Source: Paracoccus sp. MC1862 (lineage in GTDB: Bacteria > Pseudomonadota > Alphaproteobacteria > Rhodobacterales > Rhodobacteraceae). Taken from it: a stretch of DNA of 64,000 nucleotides. The notes beneath the pieces are model-generated. The model did not search any database. It was not told the origin of the DNA and worked only from the letters and a program-made list of their open reading frames with translations. Both the position numbers and the translations under genes were made by a program. Position 1 is the first letter of the stretch; the number at the start of each line of letters is the position of its first letter. Positions 38,603 through 54,293 of the stretch are shown here, one piece after another. The stretch spans positions 620,001-684,000 of the forward strand of contig NZ_CP067225.1 of NCBI RefSeq assembly GCF_016617715.1, written 5' to 3'.

Positions 38603-40198
38603 TCATTTCACGGTAATGCGGCCGTTCAATGCAGGGGCATAGCCCAGCCCCTGCCGCGACAGCCAGTCGGCCAGAATCTCGGCCAGATCGGGGCCGAAGT
38701 CATAGGCGTCGGTTCCCTCGGTGGCGAACATCGCATAGCCGTCGCCACCGCCGCGCAGGTAGTTGTTGGTGACGATGCCATAGGTCGCCGCGGGGTCCAG
38801 CGGCGCCCAGCTTTCGCCCGTCCGAACCTGAACGTCGCTGATCCGGCTGCCCGCGGGCGCTGCGGGATCAATCGCATAGCGTAGCCCCGCGACCTGGGCG
38901 AAGCGGCCTGCGCCATCCTCGATCTCGCTGGCGCCGTTTTCCAGCGCGGCCAGAACGGTCGAGCCCTTGGCGCGGAAGGTAGAAAGCGAGTTCTGGAAGG
39001 GCAGGACGTCATAAACCTCTCCCATCGTCACCGGCCCTGCGTCGATCGAGGCGCGCAAGCCCCCGCCGTTCTGGATTGCGATGCTGACGCCCTGATCTGC
39101 CACCCGCGCCAGCATCGCATCGGCCACGACATTGCCCATGACGCATTCCCGTGCCCGGCAGTCGGCCCGGTCAGCGCCCAAGGGAACGGCGATCTCGGCC
39201 ACCTGCTTGCGGCGCAGCTCCTCAAGCGGCCGGGCCAGTTCCTGCACGCGGGCGACGATGGTGTCGTCCTCGGGGTGGCTGGCGTCCAGGAGGATCGGCG
39301 CACCCTCGGCTGCGGTCAAGCGGCCCTGGTCGTCGAAGGTCAGCTTCAACTCGCCGAGGTATTTCCCATAAGCGTAGGCAGTTGCGACCGGAACCTCGGC
39401 GCCGCTCGAAGCTGTGACGCGCGTCGGATAGGGGCCAGCGGCGCCCTCCATCTCTCCCAGCAGCGTGTGGCTGTGGCCGCCGATGATGGCATCGAGGCCG
39501 GGCACCCCTGTGGCGAACTCAAGGTCACTGCTATAGCCCACATGGGTCAGCGCGATGATCTTGTCCACGCCCTCGGCTTCCAGCGCCTGCACCCCGGCCT
39601 TGAGGCTCTCCATGTCGTCCAGGAAGATCACCGAGGGACCGGGCGAAGCCGTCTCGGGCGTGTCCATCGCCAGCGCCGAGACGAGGCCGATCTTCTCTCC
39701 GCCCACCTCCAGCGTGACCGTATGGCGCAGCTTGCCCGCCAGCAGGTTCGATTGCGAGACGTCGAGGTTGCCCGACATGACCGGGAACTCCGCCCCGTCC
39801 AGCAGGACCGCCGCGCCCTCGGGGCCATCGTCGAACTCGTGGTTGCCGAGGCTCATGGCGTCATAGCCGATGGCGTTCATGAACTCGACCGTGTCCCGGC
39901 CCTTGTAGGTCGTGTAGAACAGCGATCCCTGACACTGATCGCCCGCGTCTAGCACGATCACGTTGCCGCCCTCGGCCCGGATTGCGTCCCGCCGCGCGTC
40001 GATGGCGGCCTTCAGCCGCGCCACGCCGCCGAAGCATTCGTTCTTCGCCAGCGTTTCGGCGTCGCAGGTCGAATCGAAGGCATTGATCGGCTCGATCCGG
40101 CTGTGGAAATCGTTGGTGTGCAGGATGTGCAGCACGTAGTCGGCCTGCGCGGTGCTGGCGAAGGCGACCAGCGCCGTGGTCAGAAGCAGTCGGGTCAT
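38603..40198 (-). CDS. Exported 5'-nucleotidase/UshA-like metallophosphatase
   Basis: A 531-residue periplasmic enzyme with a signal peptide (1-19). The N-terminal metallophosphatase domain has the metal motifs HTNDFHSR, DAGDQCQG, SLGNHEFD, THVGYSSD and IIGGHSHT; the C-terminal nucleotide-binding domain has IQNGGGLRASI and NNYLRGGGDGYAMF. Paired cysteines (about 44/55) may form a disulfide. It hydrolyses nucleotides or related phosphoesters for salvage of phosphate and nucleoside. The sugar-UDP specificity is not determined. Confidence 0.93.
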   Translation of the reverse strand: MTRLLLTTALVAFASTAQADYVLHILHTNDFHSRIEPINAFDSTCDAETLAKNECFGGVARLKAAIDARRDAIRAEGGNVIVLDAGDQCQGSLFYTTYKGRDTVEFMNAIGYDAMSLGNHEFDDGPEGAAVLLDGAEFPVMSGNLDVSQSNLLAGKLRHTVTLEVGGEKIGLVSALAMDTPETASPGPSVIFLDDMESLKAGVQALEAEGVDKIIALTHVGYSSDLEFATGVPGLDAIIGGHSHTLLGEMEGAAGPYPTRVTASSGAEVPVATAYAYGKYLGELKLTFDDQGRLTAAEGAPILLDASHPEDDTIVARVQELARPLEELRRKQVAEIAVPLGADRADCRARECVMGNVVADAMLARVADQGVSIAIQNGGGLRASIDAGPVTMGEVYDVLPFQNSLSTFRAKGSTVLAALENGASEIEDGAGRFAQVAGLRYAIDPAAPAGSRISDVQVRTGESWAPLDPAATYGIVTNNYLRGGGDGYAMFATEGTDAYDFGPDLAEILADWLSRQGLGYAPALNGRITVK

Positions 40199-40272
40199 GG
40201 CGGACTCCGTCAGGGGATCAGGTTCAGCCTGCCAGTGGCACGCTCATGTGACAAGCTGACTTCAGCGCAGAT

Positions 40273-40287
40273 GTTCGCCTGATGTTC
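40273..40287 (+). promoter_or_regulatory. LexA (SOS) box before uvrA
   Basis: GTTC at 40273-40276, seven bases, GTTC at 40284-40287: an exact match to the alphaproteobacterial LexA direct-repeat box GTTC-N7-GTTC, 63 bases before the uvrA start. It predicts damage-inducible uvrA expression. Confidence 0.85.
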
Positions 40288-40350
40288 TTTCCGGCTTGCG
40301 TTTCGCGCAGGCGACCATATCTGATGCCCTTGTCCCCCCGAGAGGTCCGC

Positions 40351-43245
<2,895 letters not shown>

Positions 43246-43325
43246 TGCCGCGGTGATGGGGGCAGGGGCAACCCTTCGGCCGCCGGTTCGTTCCCTTTCC
43301 GGGCGAACTGGCGAAGGAGGCTTTC

Positions 43326-44093
43326 ATGTCCGACATCACATTCGACTTCTCGGGCCGCGTGGCGATCGTGACCGGCGCGGGGTCCGGCATTGGCCGCGCC
43401 ATCGCGCTTGAGCTGGCGCGTTCCGGCGCAGGCGTCGTCGTGGGCGATCTTCAGCAGGGCGTGGCCGACAAGGTCGCGGCCGAGATTGAGCAGGCGGGCG
43501 GCAAGGCGCTGGGCGTCTCTGGCGACGTGGCCGACCCGGCCAATGCCGAGGCGCTGGTGCGGGCTGCCGAAAGCCTGCCCGGAACGCTGGCGATGGCGGT
43601 CAACAACGCGGGCATTGGCGGTCCTCATGCCGATGCGGGGGACTATCCGGTAGACGACTGGAACAGGGTCATCGACATCAACCTGAACGGCGTCCTTTAC
43701 GGAATGCGGGCGCAGCTTGCGGCGATGGCGAAGGCCGGGACGAAGGGCAGCATCGTCAACATGGCCTCGATCCTCGGCAGCGTGGGCTTTGCCGGCTCTA
43801 GCGCCTATGTCGCGGCCAAGCATGGCGTTGTCGGCATGACCAAGAGCGCCGCATGGGAATACGGATCACGCGGGATTCGAGTCAACGCGGTGGGGCCGGG
43901 CTTCATCCTGACCCCGCTGGTGGAATCGAGCATGGATGACGCAGCGCTGCAGGGACTGGCCGAGCGCCACGCCTTCGGCCGTCTCGGCACCCCCGAGGAG
44001 GTCGCCGCCCTGACCCTATTCCTCTTGTCTGACCGGGCGAGCTTCATCACCGGCAGCTATCATCTGGTGGACGGCGGCTATACCGCCACCTGA
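43326..44093 (+). CDS. Short-chain dehydrogenase/reductase
   Basis: A 255-residue classical SDR. The nucleotide motif is TGAGSGIG, and the NNAGIGG and catalytic Ser-Tyr-Lys motif (MASILGS, then SAYVAAKHG) are present, with the tetramer-type C-terminal end HLVDGGYTAT. The D in VGDLQQG after the second strand suggests NAD(H). The substrate, an alcohol or 3-oxoacyl compound, cannot be assigned. It lies between uvrA and the nuo operon and is probably its own unit. Confidence 0.9.
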   Translation: MSDITFDFSGRVAIVTGAGSGIGRAIALELARSGAGVVVGDLQQGVADKVAAEIEQAGGKALGVSGDVADPANAEALVRAAESLPGTLAMAVNNAGIGGPHADAGDYPVDDWNRVIDINLNGVLYGMRAQLAAMAKAGTKGSIVNMASILGSVGFAGSSAYVAAKHGVVGMTKSAAWEYGSRGIRVNAVGPGFILTPLVESSMDDAALQGLAERHAFGRLGTPEEVAALTLFLLSDRASFITGSYHLVDGGYTAT

Positions 44094-44119
44094 GGATGCG
44101 GCGAAAGCGGCGGGTTCCA

Positions 44120-45238
<1,119 letters not shown>

Positions 45239-45241
45239 GCG

Positions 45242-45889
45242 ATGGCCGTCTATCCCGATCCCGAGGCGTTGGCCGAACTGGGCGAGACCATCGCCGCTCG
45301 CCGCCCCAATGACGTGCTGGGCTACGAGGTCGCCTTTGGCGAGTTGAACCTGACGATCCACGCAAGTTCCATCGTCGGGCTGGTGCAGGCGCTGCGCGAC
45401 GACCCGGCCTGTCGCTTCGGCACGCTGGTGGACATCACCGCGGTCGATTACCCGCAGCGGCCGGCGCGCTTCGACGTGGTCTGGCAATTCCTGTCGATGT
45501 ACACCAACCAGCGGATCCGCCTGAAGGCCGCGATCCGCGAGGACGAGCTGGTGCCCTCGATCACCAGCGTCACCCCCGCCGCCGACTGGTTCGAGCGCGA
45601 GGTCTTCGACATGTTCGGCATCCTCTTTTCGGGCCACCCGGACCTGCGCCGCATCCTGACCGACTACGGCTTCAAGGGCTACCCGCTGCGCAAGGACTTC
45701 CCGACGACCGGCTATGTCGAGGTCCGCTACGACGACATCGAGAAGCGCGTCGTCTACGAGCCCGTCAGCCTGCCGCAGGAATACCGCAAGTTCGACTTCC
45801 TGTCCCCGTGGGAGGGCGCGAATTACGTTCTGCCGGGCGACGAGAAGGCCCCCGCCACCACCGGCGTCACGGCGGACGGCAAGAAGTGA
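45242..45889 (+). CDS. nuoC: NADH-quinone oxidoreductase subunit C (30 kDa)
   Basis: A 215-residue peripheral arm subunit with the 30-kDa motif [20 protein letters not shown] and [16 protein letters not shown]. It forms part of the quinone-site module with NuoD and NuoB. It starts three bases after nuoB; a strong hairpin follows before nuoD. Confidence 0.95.
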   Translation: MAVYPDPEALAELGETIAARRPNDVLGYEVAFGELNLTIHASSIVGLVQALRDDPACRFGTLVDITAVDYPQRPARFDVVWQFLSMYTNQRIRLKAAIREDELVPSITSVTPAADWFEREVFDMFGILFSGHPDLRRILTDYGFKGYPLRKDFPTTGYVEVRYDDIEKRVVYEPVSLPQEYRKFDFLSPWEGANYVLPGDEKAPATTGVTADGKK

Positions 45890-45896
45890 TGCGCGG

Positions 45897-45920
45897 GCGC
45901 CGGGACCATCGTCCCGGCGC
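45897..45920 (+). promoter_or_regulatory. Intercistronic hairpin between nuoC and nuoD
   Basis: GCGCCGGGAC (45897-45906) pairs perfectly with GTCCCGGCGC (45911-45920) around a CATC loop. No T-run follows, so transcript stabilisation or processing is more likely than termination. Confidence 0.55.
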
Positions 45921-45988
45921 ACCGGCAGTGAAATTCGCCGGGCGGCTGGCCGACAGCCCCGCTCGCGTCGCAGCAAGAGGGTAGGCCG

Positions 45989-47227
45989 ATGGACGGCGAC
46001 ATCCGCAGCAACACCTATGACGACGGCAGCTTCGACGTGCTGACCGGCGAACAGCGCATCCGCAACTTCAGCATCAACTTCGGGCCCCAGCACCCGGCGG
46101 CCCATGGCGTCCTACGCATGGTGATCGAGCTTGACGGCGAGATCGTCGAGCGTTGCGACCCCCATATCGGCCTGCTGCACCGCGGCACCGAAAAGCTGAT
46201 GGAAGACAGGACCTACCTGCAGAACCTGCCCTATCTGGACCGGCTGGATTACACCTCGCCCATGTGCCAGGAACATGCCTGGTGCCTGGCGATCGAAAGG
46301 CTGACGGGCGTGGAGATCCCCCGCCGCGCCAGCCTGATCCGTGTTCTCTATTCCGAGATCACGCGCATCCTGAACCACCTGCTGAACGTCACGACCGGCG
46401 CGATGGACGTGGGCGCCCTGACCCCGCCGCTCTGGGGGTTCGAGGAACGCGAGAAGCTGATGATCTTCTACGAGCGGGCCTCGGGCGCGCGGCTTCACTC
46501 GGCCTATTTCCGACCTGGCGGGGTGCATCAGGACCTGCCGCCGAAGCTGCTGGACGACATCGACGACTGGGCGGTGCAGTTTCCGTCCAAGGTCAACGAC
46601 CTCGACATGCTGATCACCGAAAACCGCATCTTCAAGCAGCGGACCGTGGATATCGGCATCGCCACCGAACAGGACGTGGTGGATCGGGGCTGGTCAGGGA
46701 TCATGGCCCGCGGCTCCGGCCTCGCCTGGGACCTGCGCCGCTCGCAGCCCTACGAATGCTACGACGAGTTCGAGTTCGAGGTGCCGGTCGGCACCAATGG
46801 CGACTGCTACGACCGCTACCTGCTGCGGATGGAGGAGATGCGGCAATCAACCCGCATCATCCGGCAGGCCGTCGCCAAGCTGAAGGCCGAGCCTGCGGGC
46901 GACGTGCTGGCGCGGGGCAAGCTGACCCCGCCCAAGCGCATCGACATGAAGCGCGACATGGAAAGCCTGATCCACCACTTCAAGCTGTATACCGAGGGCT
47001 TCAAGGTTCCGGCGGGCGAGGTTTATGCCGCCGTCGAGGCGCCCAAGGGCGAGTTCGGCGTCTACCTGGTCAGCGACGGCACCAACAAGCCCTACCGCGC
47101 CAAGCTGCGCGCGCCGGGCTTCCTGCATCTGCAGTCGATGGACTGGCTGGCCCGCGGCCACATGCTGTCCGACGTGACCGCCCTGATCGCCACATCGGAC
47201 GTCGTCTTCGGAGAGGTGGACCGTTGA
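45989..47227 (+). CDS. nuoD: NADH-quinone oxidoreductase subunit D (49 kDa)
   Basis: A 412-residue subunit homologous to the large subunit of NiFe hydrogenases, forming the ubiquinone site with NuoB. Motifs [25 protein letters not shown] and [21 protein letters not shown] are conserved. Hydrogenase cysteines are absent, as expected. ATG 45989 follows a 99-base spacer that holds the intercistronic hairpin. Confidence 0.96.
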   Translation: MDGDIRSNTYDDGSFDVLTGEQRIRNFSINFGPQHPAAHGVLRMVIELDGEIVERCDPHIGLLHRGTEKLMEDRTYLQNLPYLDRLDYTSPMCQEHAWCLAIERLTGVEIPRRASLIRVLYSEITRILNHLLNVTTGAMDVGALTPPLWGFEEREKLMIFYERASGARLHSAYFRPGGVHQDLPPKLLDDIDDWAVQFPSKVNDLDMLITENRIFKQRTVDIGIATEQDVVDRGWSGIMARGSGLAWDLRRSQPYECYDEFEFEVPVGTNGDCYDRYLLRMEEMRQSTRIIRQAVAKLKAEPAGDVLARGKLTPPKRIDMKRDMESLIHHFKLYTEGFKVPAGEVYAAVEAPKGEFGVYLVSDGTNKPYRAKLRAPGFLHLQSMDWLARGHMLSDVTALIATSDVVFGEVDR

Positions 47228-47270
47228 TCGCCCGTTCCACCCTGTCCGCCCTGCCCGGAGTCTTCGCCTG

Positions 47271-48140
47271 ATGCTGCGCCGCCTGTCCCCCGTCCAGCCC
47301 GAGTCCTTCGAGTTCACGCCCGCGAACCTTGAATGGGCGCGGGCGCAGATGACCAAATATCCCGAAGGCCGCCAGCAGTCCGCGGTGATCCCGCTGCTGT
47401 GGCGGGCGCAGGAACAGGAGGGCTGGGTGTCCCGCCCGGCCATCGAATATGTCGCCGATCTTTTGGGGCTGTCCTACATCCGCGTGCTGGAAGTCGCGAC
47501 CTTCTACTTCATGTTCCAGCTTCAACCCATTGGCCGGATTGCGAACATCCAGATTTGTGGCACCACGACCTGCATGATCTGCGGGGCCGAGGACCTGATG
47601 CGCGTCTGCCGCGAGAAGGTCGCGCCGACCCCGCATACCATTTCCGCCGACGGCAATTTCTCGTGGGAAGAGGTCGAGTGCCTCGGCGCCTGCACGAACG
47701 CGCCGATGGTCCAGATCGGCAAGGATTACTACGAAGACCTGACTGCCGAGAAGCTGTCGGAGCTGATCGACGCGCTGGCGGCGGGACAGGTGCCCGTGCC
47801 GGGTCCGCAGAACGGCCGCTTCTCCTCGGAACCCTTGGGCGGTGCGGTGGCGCTGGCCTCGATCGAGCGGGCCGAGAAGATGAACGCTTCGGCCGCGCTG
47901 GCGGTGAAGCTGCGCGACACGGTCAAGCGGATCGACGGGACCGAAGCACCGATCCTGACGCCCTGGAAGCGGCCCGAGGAGGTCAGCGGCGACGCCGAGC
48001 ATGATCCGACCCCCGGCGAGGGGCGCCCGATCGACAAGACCGGGGTCACGGTGCAGGAGGCGCCGGGAACCTCGGCGGCGCGGCCGCCATCCAAGCGCGA
48101 GCCGGCCGGCCAGCCCGCCGACGCGAAGAGCACCGATTGA
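47271..48140 (+). CDS. nuoE: NADH-quinone oxidoreductase subunit E (24 kDa)
   Basis: A 289-residue Fe-S subunit. The thioredoxin-like [2Fe-2S] motifs are [10 protein letters not shown] and CLGACTNAP, in the first 160 residues. A long low-complexity C-terminal extension, rich in Pro, Glu and Gly (about 195-289), exceeds the usual 240-residue Paracoccus subunit. The conserved core carries electrons from FMN through cluster N1a. It lies 43 bases after nuoD. Confidence 0.95.
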   Translation: MLRRLSPVQPESFEFTPANLEWARAQMTKYPEGRQQSAVIPLLWRAQEQEGWVSRPAIEYVADLLGLSYIRVLEVATFYFMFQLQPIGRIANIQICGTTTCMICGAEDLMRVCREKVAPTPHTISADGNFSWEEVECLGACTNAPMVQIGKDYYEDLTAEKLSELIDALAAGQVPVPGPQNGRFSSEPLGGAVALASIERAEKMNASAALAVKLRDTVKRIDGTEAPILTPWKRPEEVSGDAEHDPTPGEGRPIDKTGVTVQEAPGTSAARPPSKREPAGQPADAKSTD

Positions 48141-48163
48141 ACTGACACCCACAGGGGGACCCG

Positions 48164-48639
48164 ATGAGCACCTGCGCCCGCCAATGCTGGATCTTCGCCG
48201 CCGTCATGGGGGTGGTCGTGTTCGCCTTCGGGGCGGGCAGCGTCGGGACCGTTCCGGGGCTGTTTCTCGGGTTGGTGACGGCCGGCCTTCTGGGCGGGCT
48301 GCTGATCATCCTGTTCTGCCAGGGTGCCGACGACGTCGAGGAATGGGCACGCCCCGTTGACAGCGCCAAGGACCCTGACGTGCCCGGCGCCCGCTCGATC
48401 CGGCGCGACGGGGCGCCGGTGGCGCAGGTCCCGATTGCACGGCCCCAGCGGCCCGAGGGGATGGATGGGGCACCGCATGGGGCCTCGGTTCAGGCGGCGC
48501 AGGCCGTGACCTTCGGCGCGGATGGGTCCGGGCCGAATACGACGGACGCAAGCCGGCTGGCCCGTCGTGCGAAGGCCGCCGTTCTTGCGGAAGTGCCCGA
48601 AACGGCGCATTCCGGTGCGGTGGGGCATGGTGAATCGGC

Positions 48640-48643
<4 letters not shown>
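48164..48643 (+). CDS. Nuo-operon interspersed membrane protein, function unknown
   Basis: A 159-residue protein with two transmembrane helices at the N-terminus (about 8-27 and 31-52, with Cys at 53) and a hydrophilic, Ala/Pro-rich C-terminal region (55-159). P. denitrificans nuo operons hold several unidentified reading frames, and this occupies such a position between nuoE and nuoF. A role in complex I assembly or regulation is only inferred. The stop overlaps the next start by four bases. Confidence 0.8.
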
Positions 48644-50179
<1,536 letters not shown>

Positions 50180-50182
50180 GGC

Positions 50183-50641
50183 GTGAAGGGCCAGATCCTC
50201 CATATCGACGCGCAGTCGGGCAACGGTGTGATCACCGGCGCCGACGGCCGCCGCTATGCCTTCGGCGAGGCTGACCTGCTGGGCAGCGGGCAGATCGCCC
50301 GCGCGGGCGTGCCGGTGGATTTCCAGCCGCAGGGTGATGCGGCGGTCCAGATCTATCCCGACCCCAATACCCCCGCCGCCTTTGCATATGGCGACAAAAA
50401 CAAGTTCATCGCCGGGCTGCTCGCGCTGTTCTTCGGCACCTTCGGCGTCCACAAGTTCTACCTCGGCTTCAACAAGGCCGGGCTGATCATGCTGGCCTGC
50501 ACGCTGCTGGGGTGGGTCGTCTTCTTCCTGCCGACGATGATCGTGGGCGTGATCGCCTTCATCGAGGCAATCATCTACATGACCCGTTCGGACGAGCAGT
50601 TCCACGAAACCTACGAAATCCGCCGGAAGGAATGGTTCTGA
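50183..50641 (+). CDS. TM2-domain protein with N-terminal OB-like segment
   Basis: A 152-residue protein starting at GTG 50183, three bases after the nuoF stop. The N-terminal 60 residues ([21 protein letters not shown]) resemble a small OB/cold-shock-like beta fold. The C-terminal TM2 domain has two transmembrane helices ([20 protein letters not shown]) and the DEQFHE end. TM2 proteins have no clear general function. The position in the nuo operon suggests an accessory role, which is unproven. Confidence 0.8.
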   Translation: MKGQILHIDAQSGNGVITGADGRRYAFGEADLLGSGQIARAGVPVDFQPQGDAAVQIYPDPNTPAAFAYGDKNKFIAGLLALFFGTFGVHKFYLGFNKAGLIMLACTLLGWVVFFLPTMIVGVIAFIEAIIYMTRSDEQFHETYEIRRKEWF

Positions 50642-50742
50642 TGGCGGGATCGAGCCGGGATCACGCCCGCATGACTGCCTCGTGTGCGGCGGTTCGCGGC
50701 CTTTGTTCCTATGTTGCAGGCATCCGCAACAAGGGAAACGCC

Positions 50743-51159
50743 ATGACCGGAAAGACAGTTGCCGCCCTGACCGCCGCGATGATGACGCTGGGGGCGCTGG
50801 CCACCCCCGCCGCCGCGCTGGAGCCGCTGAGCCAGGAACGCTACATCAACGACCGACTGATCGCCGCGCGCATTGCCGACCGCATCCGCCGTGAATGCCC
50901 GACACTGGGCGCGCGGATGATCTATGCCTACAGCCAGGCCCGCGCGCTGGAACGCTATGCGCTGGACAAGGGCTATTCGCGCGCGCAGGTGGATGCCTTC
51001 CTTGACAGCAAGGAAGACCGCAGGCGCATCTATGCAGTGGCCGAGGATTACATGGCCCGTAACGGCGTGAAGAAGGGCGATCCCGAAAGCTACTGCCGCC
51101 TCGGCCGTCAGGAAATGGCGGGCGGGACCGTGACCGGCTCGCTGCTGGTGGCGAAATGA
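50743..51159 (+). CDS. DUF5333-like exported protein in the nuo operon
   Basis: A 138-residue protein with a signal peptide (about 1-25, ending TPAAA), then a helical mature domain with two Cys (RECPTLG and SYCRLG) that could form a disulfide. It resembles DUF5333 proteins seen at this place in Rhodobacteraceae nuo operons; the name is from memory. A periplasmic role in complex I biogenesis is conceivable. The stop overlaps the next gene by four bases. Confidence 0.75.
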   Translation: MTGKTVAALTAAMMTLGALATPAAALEPLSQERYINDRLIAARIADRIRRECPTLGARMIYAYSQARALERYALDKGYSRAQVDAFLDSKEDRRRIYAVAEDYMARNGVKKGDPESYCRLGRQEMAGGTVTGSLLVAK

Positions 51160-51452
51160 AGCAGGCGGTGCGCTGGATCGGGATCGGCATCACCGTGGCC
51201 GCCGCCGCGACGATGCTGCTGGCGGATGTGGCGCTTGCCGCATCCTCGGACGCAGCCGGGCGCCAGCCGCCCGCCACCAATGCGCGGGTAGGGGGCTTGC
51301 AGGCGGCCATGCCGCATGGCTTTCCCTCGACGCCGGGCCGGACGTCGGATGGTCCCGTGACCTATCGTCGCGCTGTCCAGCCGGTGACGACAATTGTCGA
51401 CGCCGGGCCATGGACCGGGTATCAGCAGAAGACCTTTGTCCATCTGGACTGA
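51156..51452 (+). CDS. Small exported protein in the nuo operon
   Basis: A 98-residue protein with a signal or anchor sequence (1-28, ending ADVALA). The rest is short and low-complexity, with no recognised domain and no cysteine. It is coupled to the preceding gene by ATGA and lies 21 bases before nuoG. It belongs to the set of extra frames of the Paracoccus-type nuo operon. Confidence 0.7.
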   Translation: MKQAVRWIGIGITVAAAATMLLADVALAASSDAAGRQPPATNARVGGLQAAMPHGFPSTPGRTSDGPVTYRRAVQPVTTIVDAGPWTGYQQKTFVHLD

Positions 51453-51473
51453 GGCAAAGCGCAAGGCACGCAG

Positions 51474-53504
51474 ATGAGCAATCTCCGCACCATCAAGATC
51501 GATGACCAGTTGATCGAGGTCGACCCGAACATGACCCTGCTGCAGGCCTGCGAGCAGGCGGGGATCGAGGTGCCGCGCTTCTGCTATCACGAGCGCCTGT
51601 CCATCGCCGGCAACTGCCGCATGTGCCTGGTCGAGGTCGTGGGCGGCCCGCCCAAGCCCGCGGCCTCCTGCGCGATGCAGGTGCGTGACTTGCGCCCCGG
51701 ACCCGAGGGCGCGCCATCGGAAATCCGCACGAACTCGCCCATGGTGCGGAAGGCGCGGGAAGGGGTGATGGAGTTCCTGCTCATCAACCACCCGCTCGAC
51801 TGCCCGATCTGCGACCAGGGCGGGGAATGCGACCTGCAGGACCAGGCGATGGCTTACGGCGTCGATTTCGGCCGCTACCGCGAGCCGAAGCGGGCGAACG
51901 AGGATCTGGACCTGGGGCCTCTGGTCGAGACGCACATGACCCGCTGCATCAGTTGCACCCGCTGCGTGCGCTTCACGACCGAGGTCGCGGGTATCGAGCA
52001 GATGGGCCAGACGGGGCGCGGCGAGGACTCCGAGATCACCTCTTACCTGGGGCTGACGCTGGATTCGAACCTGCAGGGCAACATCATCGACCTCTGCCCG
52101 GTGGGGGCGCTCGTCAACAAGCCCTATGCCTTCACCGCCCGCCCGTGGGAGTTGCGGAAGACCGAATCCATCGACGTGATGGACGCGCTGGGGTCGTCGA
52201 TCCGCATCGACACCAAGGGGCGCGAGGTCATGCGCATCCTGCCGCGCAACCATGACGGCGTGAACGAGGAATGGATCAGCGACAAGACCCGCTTCGTCTG
52301 GGACGGGCTGCGCCGGCAAAGGCTGGACAAGCCTTACCTGCGCGAGAACGGCCGGCTGCGTCCCGCAAGCTGGTCCGAGGCGCTTGAGGCCGCGGCCTCG
52401 GCGATGAAGGGCCGCAGGGTCGCCGGGCTGGTGGGCGATCTCGCCCCGGTCGAGGCCGCCTTCGCGCTGAAGCAGCTTGTCGAGGGCTTGGGCGGCTCGG
52501 TCGAGTGCCGCACCGACGGGGCCAGGCTGCCCGCAGGCAACCGCGCGGGCTATGTCGGCACCGCCATGATCGAGGAGATCGACAGCGCCCGCCGCATCCT
52601 GCTGATCGGCACCAATCCGCGCGTCGAGGCGCCGGTCCTGAACGCGCGCATCCGCAAGGCCTGGGCGCATGGGGCGCAGATCGCGCTGCTGGGCGAGGCT
52701 GCCGACCTGACCTATGACTACGACCATCTCGGCAGCGACCGCGATGCCTTGGCGAAGCTGCTGGACGATGACCTGACGAACACGGCCGGCACGCCCGGTA
52801 TCGTCATCATCGGGCAGGGCGCGCTGCGCGAGGCAGACGGCGCGGCTGTTCTCGGCCATGCGATGCGGATCTGCGAACTTGGCGATTGCAAGCTGCTGGT
52901 CCTGCACACCGCCGCTGCCCGCGTAGGGTCGATGGACGTGGGCGCCGTGACCGAAGGCGGCCTGAACGCGGCCATCGAGGGGGCCGAGGTCATCTACAGC
53001 CTCGGCGCTGACGAGGTCGAGATCGCGCCGCGCGTCGAGGGCGGGCCCTTCGTCATCTATCAGGGCAGCCACGGCGACCGGGGCGCGCACCGCGCCGACC
53101 TGATCCTGCCCGCCGCCTGCTACACCGAGGAAAGCGGGCTGTTCGTCAACACCGAGGGCCGCCCGCAGCTTGCCATGCGCGCCAATTTTGCCCCCGGCGA
53201 GGCCAAGGAGAACTGGGCGATCCTGCGCGCCCTGTCGGCCGAACTGGGCCTGACCCAGCCGTGGAACAGCCTCGCCGAGCTTCGCCGGGCGCTGATCGAC
53301 GCCGTGCCGCATCTGGCGCAGATCGACGCGGTGCCCGCGAATGCGTGGCAGCCGGTCGAACCCGGCCAGCTTGGCCGCGCGAGCTTCCGCAACGCGGTCC
53401 GCGATTTCTACCTGACGAACCCTATCGCCCGGTCATCGCCGCTGATGGCCGAGCTTTCAGCAATGGCAGCGGCACGCCGGGCACCGGCATTGGCAGCGGA
53501 GTAA
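51474..53504 (+). CDS. nuoG: NADH-quinone oxidoreductase subunit G (75 kDa)
   Basis: A 676-residue subunit, close to the length of P. denitrificans Nqo3. The N-terminal [2Fe-2S] ferredoxin motif ([18 protein letters not shown]) is followed by the C-x2-C-x5-C ligand group in [14 protein letters not shown] and [10 protein letters not shown]; the molybdopterin-like C-terminal domain is catalytically degenerate, as usual. It moves electrons along the peripheral arm. It starts 21 bases after the preceding small gene. Confidence 0.97.
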   Translation: MSNLRTIKIDDQLIEVDPNMTLLQACEQAGIEVPRFCYHERLSIAGNCRMCLVEVVGGPPKPAASCAMQVRDLRPGPEGAPSEIRTNSPMVRKAREGVMEFLLINHPLDCPICDQGGECDLQDQAMAYGVDFGRYREPKRANEDLDLGPLVETHMTRCISCTRCVRFTTEVAGIEQMGQTGRGEDSEITSYLGLTLDSNLQGNIIDLCPVGALVNKPYAFTARPWELRKTESIDVMDALGSSIRIDTKGREVMRILPRNHDGVNEEWISDKTRFVWDGLRRQRLDKPYLRENGRLRPASWSEALEAAASAMKGRRVAGLVGDLAPVEAAFALKQLVEGLGGSVECRTDGARLPAGNRAGYVGTAMIEEIDSARRILLIGTNPRVEAPVLNARIRKAWAHGAQIALLGEAADLTYDYDHLGSDRDALAKLLDDDLTNTAGTPGIVIIGQGALREADGAAVLGHAMRICELGDCKLLVLHTAAARVGSMDVGAVTEGGLNAAIEGAEVIYSLGADEVEIAPRVEGGPFVIYQGSHGDRGAHRADLILPAACYTEESGLFVNTEGRPQLAMRANFAPGEAKENWAILRALSAELGLTQPWNSLAELRRALIDAVPHLAQIDAVPANAWQPVEPGQLGRASFRNAVRDFYLTNPIARSSPLMAELSAMAAARRAPALAAE

Positions 53505-53507
53505 TTG

Positions 53508-54275
53508 ATGCGGGCGCTCATCACGGGATTGATCGCGGCAGCCGGCATGGCCGGGCTGACCGGCTGCGCGGCCCAGACAGAAAGCCAGAACCTGGTTGCG
53601 CCGGGCGCTGTGGCACAGGCCGGGGCCGAACGCGGCAAGGCCCAGCCCAGGCTCGGGCTGGCGCGGGTTTCGACCAAGTCGGGCGAGATCCTGATCCTCG
53701 AGCCTGACGGCTCGGTCACGCCCGTCGCGCTGGACAGCCCGGCAGGCCGCGACGCCTTCGAGGTCACGGAAGCCGATCTGGCCGCGCTGGAGGTCAATCT
53801 GGGGCTTGACCTGTCGGCGGCCGACATCGCCGGCTTTGATGTCGTGGCGCCGGAACGCCGCCGGATGCCGACCGCCCAGCAGAAGGCGCTGGAGGAATTC
53901 GCCGCCCGCACCCGCCCGGCGCTGCCTGACTTCCCCGAGGGCTTCAAGGCGGAGCCTGCGAATTTCATCGCCGTCCGGGTCGATCCCGTGCAGGGCGACC
54001 GCAAGAACGAGCTTGTCGAGGTGACGGCGAACCTTGCGGCCGGTGTGGACCCCGAGGTTGCTTTCGCCTATGCCACCTGCGCGCTGGCCGGCTGGGCCAA
54101 GACGCAGGGCAAGGACTACGGCCGGCATATCCGCACGCTGCAGAACCAGCGGAACGGCAAGCTGATGACCGGCTCGGTCTTCACCCTGTCGGACAAGAAG
54201 CCCATGGGGCTGCGCGTGATGGAAACCGACCAGACCTTGCGAAGCTGCAAGGACCGCGGCATTCCCGCCGCTTGA
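53508..54275 (+). CDS. Hypothetical lipoprotein between nuoG and nuoH
   Basis: A 255-residue protein with a type II signal peptide (lipobox LTGC, Cys at 20). The mature part is Ala/Lys-rich and includes a region near the C-terminus with two Cys (ATCALAGWAK and SCKDRG). No family is recognised. It starts three bases after nuoG, so it is translated with the complex I genes and probably lies on the periplasmic face. Confidence 0.78.
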   Translation: MRALITGLIAAAGMAGLTGCAAQTESQNLVAPGAVAQAGAERGKAQPRLGLARVSTKSGEILILEPDGSVTPVALDSPAGRDAFEVTEADLAALEVNLGLDLSAADIAGFDVVAPERRRMPTAQQKALEEFAARTRPALPDFPEGFKAEPANFIAVRVDPVQGDRKNELVEVTANLAAGVDPEVAFAYATCALAGWAKTQGKDYGRHIRTLQNQRNGKLMTGSVFTLSDKKPMGLRVMETDQTLRSCKDRGIPAA

Positions 54276-54293
54276 CGAGGGGAAAACGAACAC

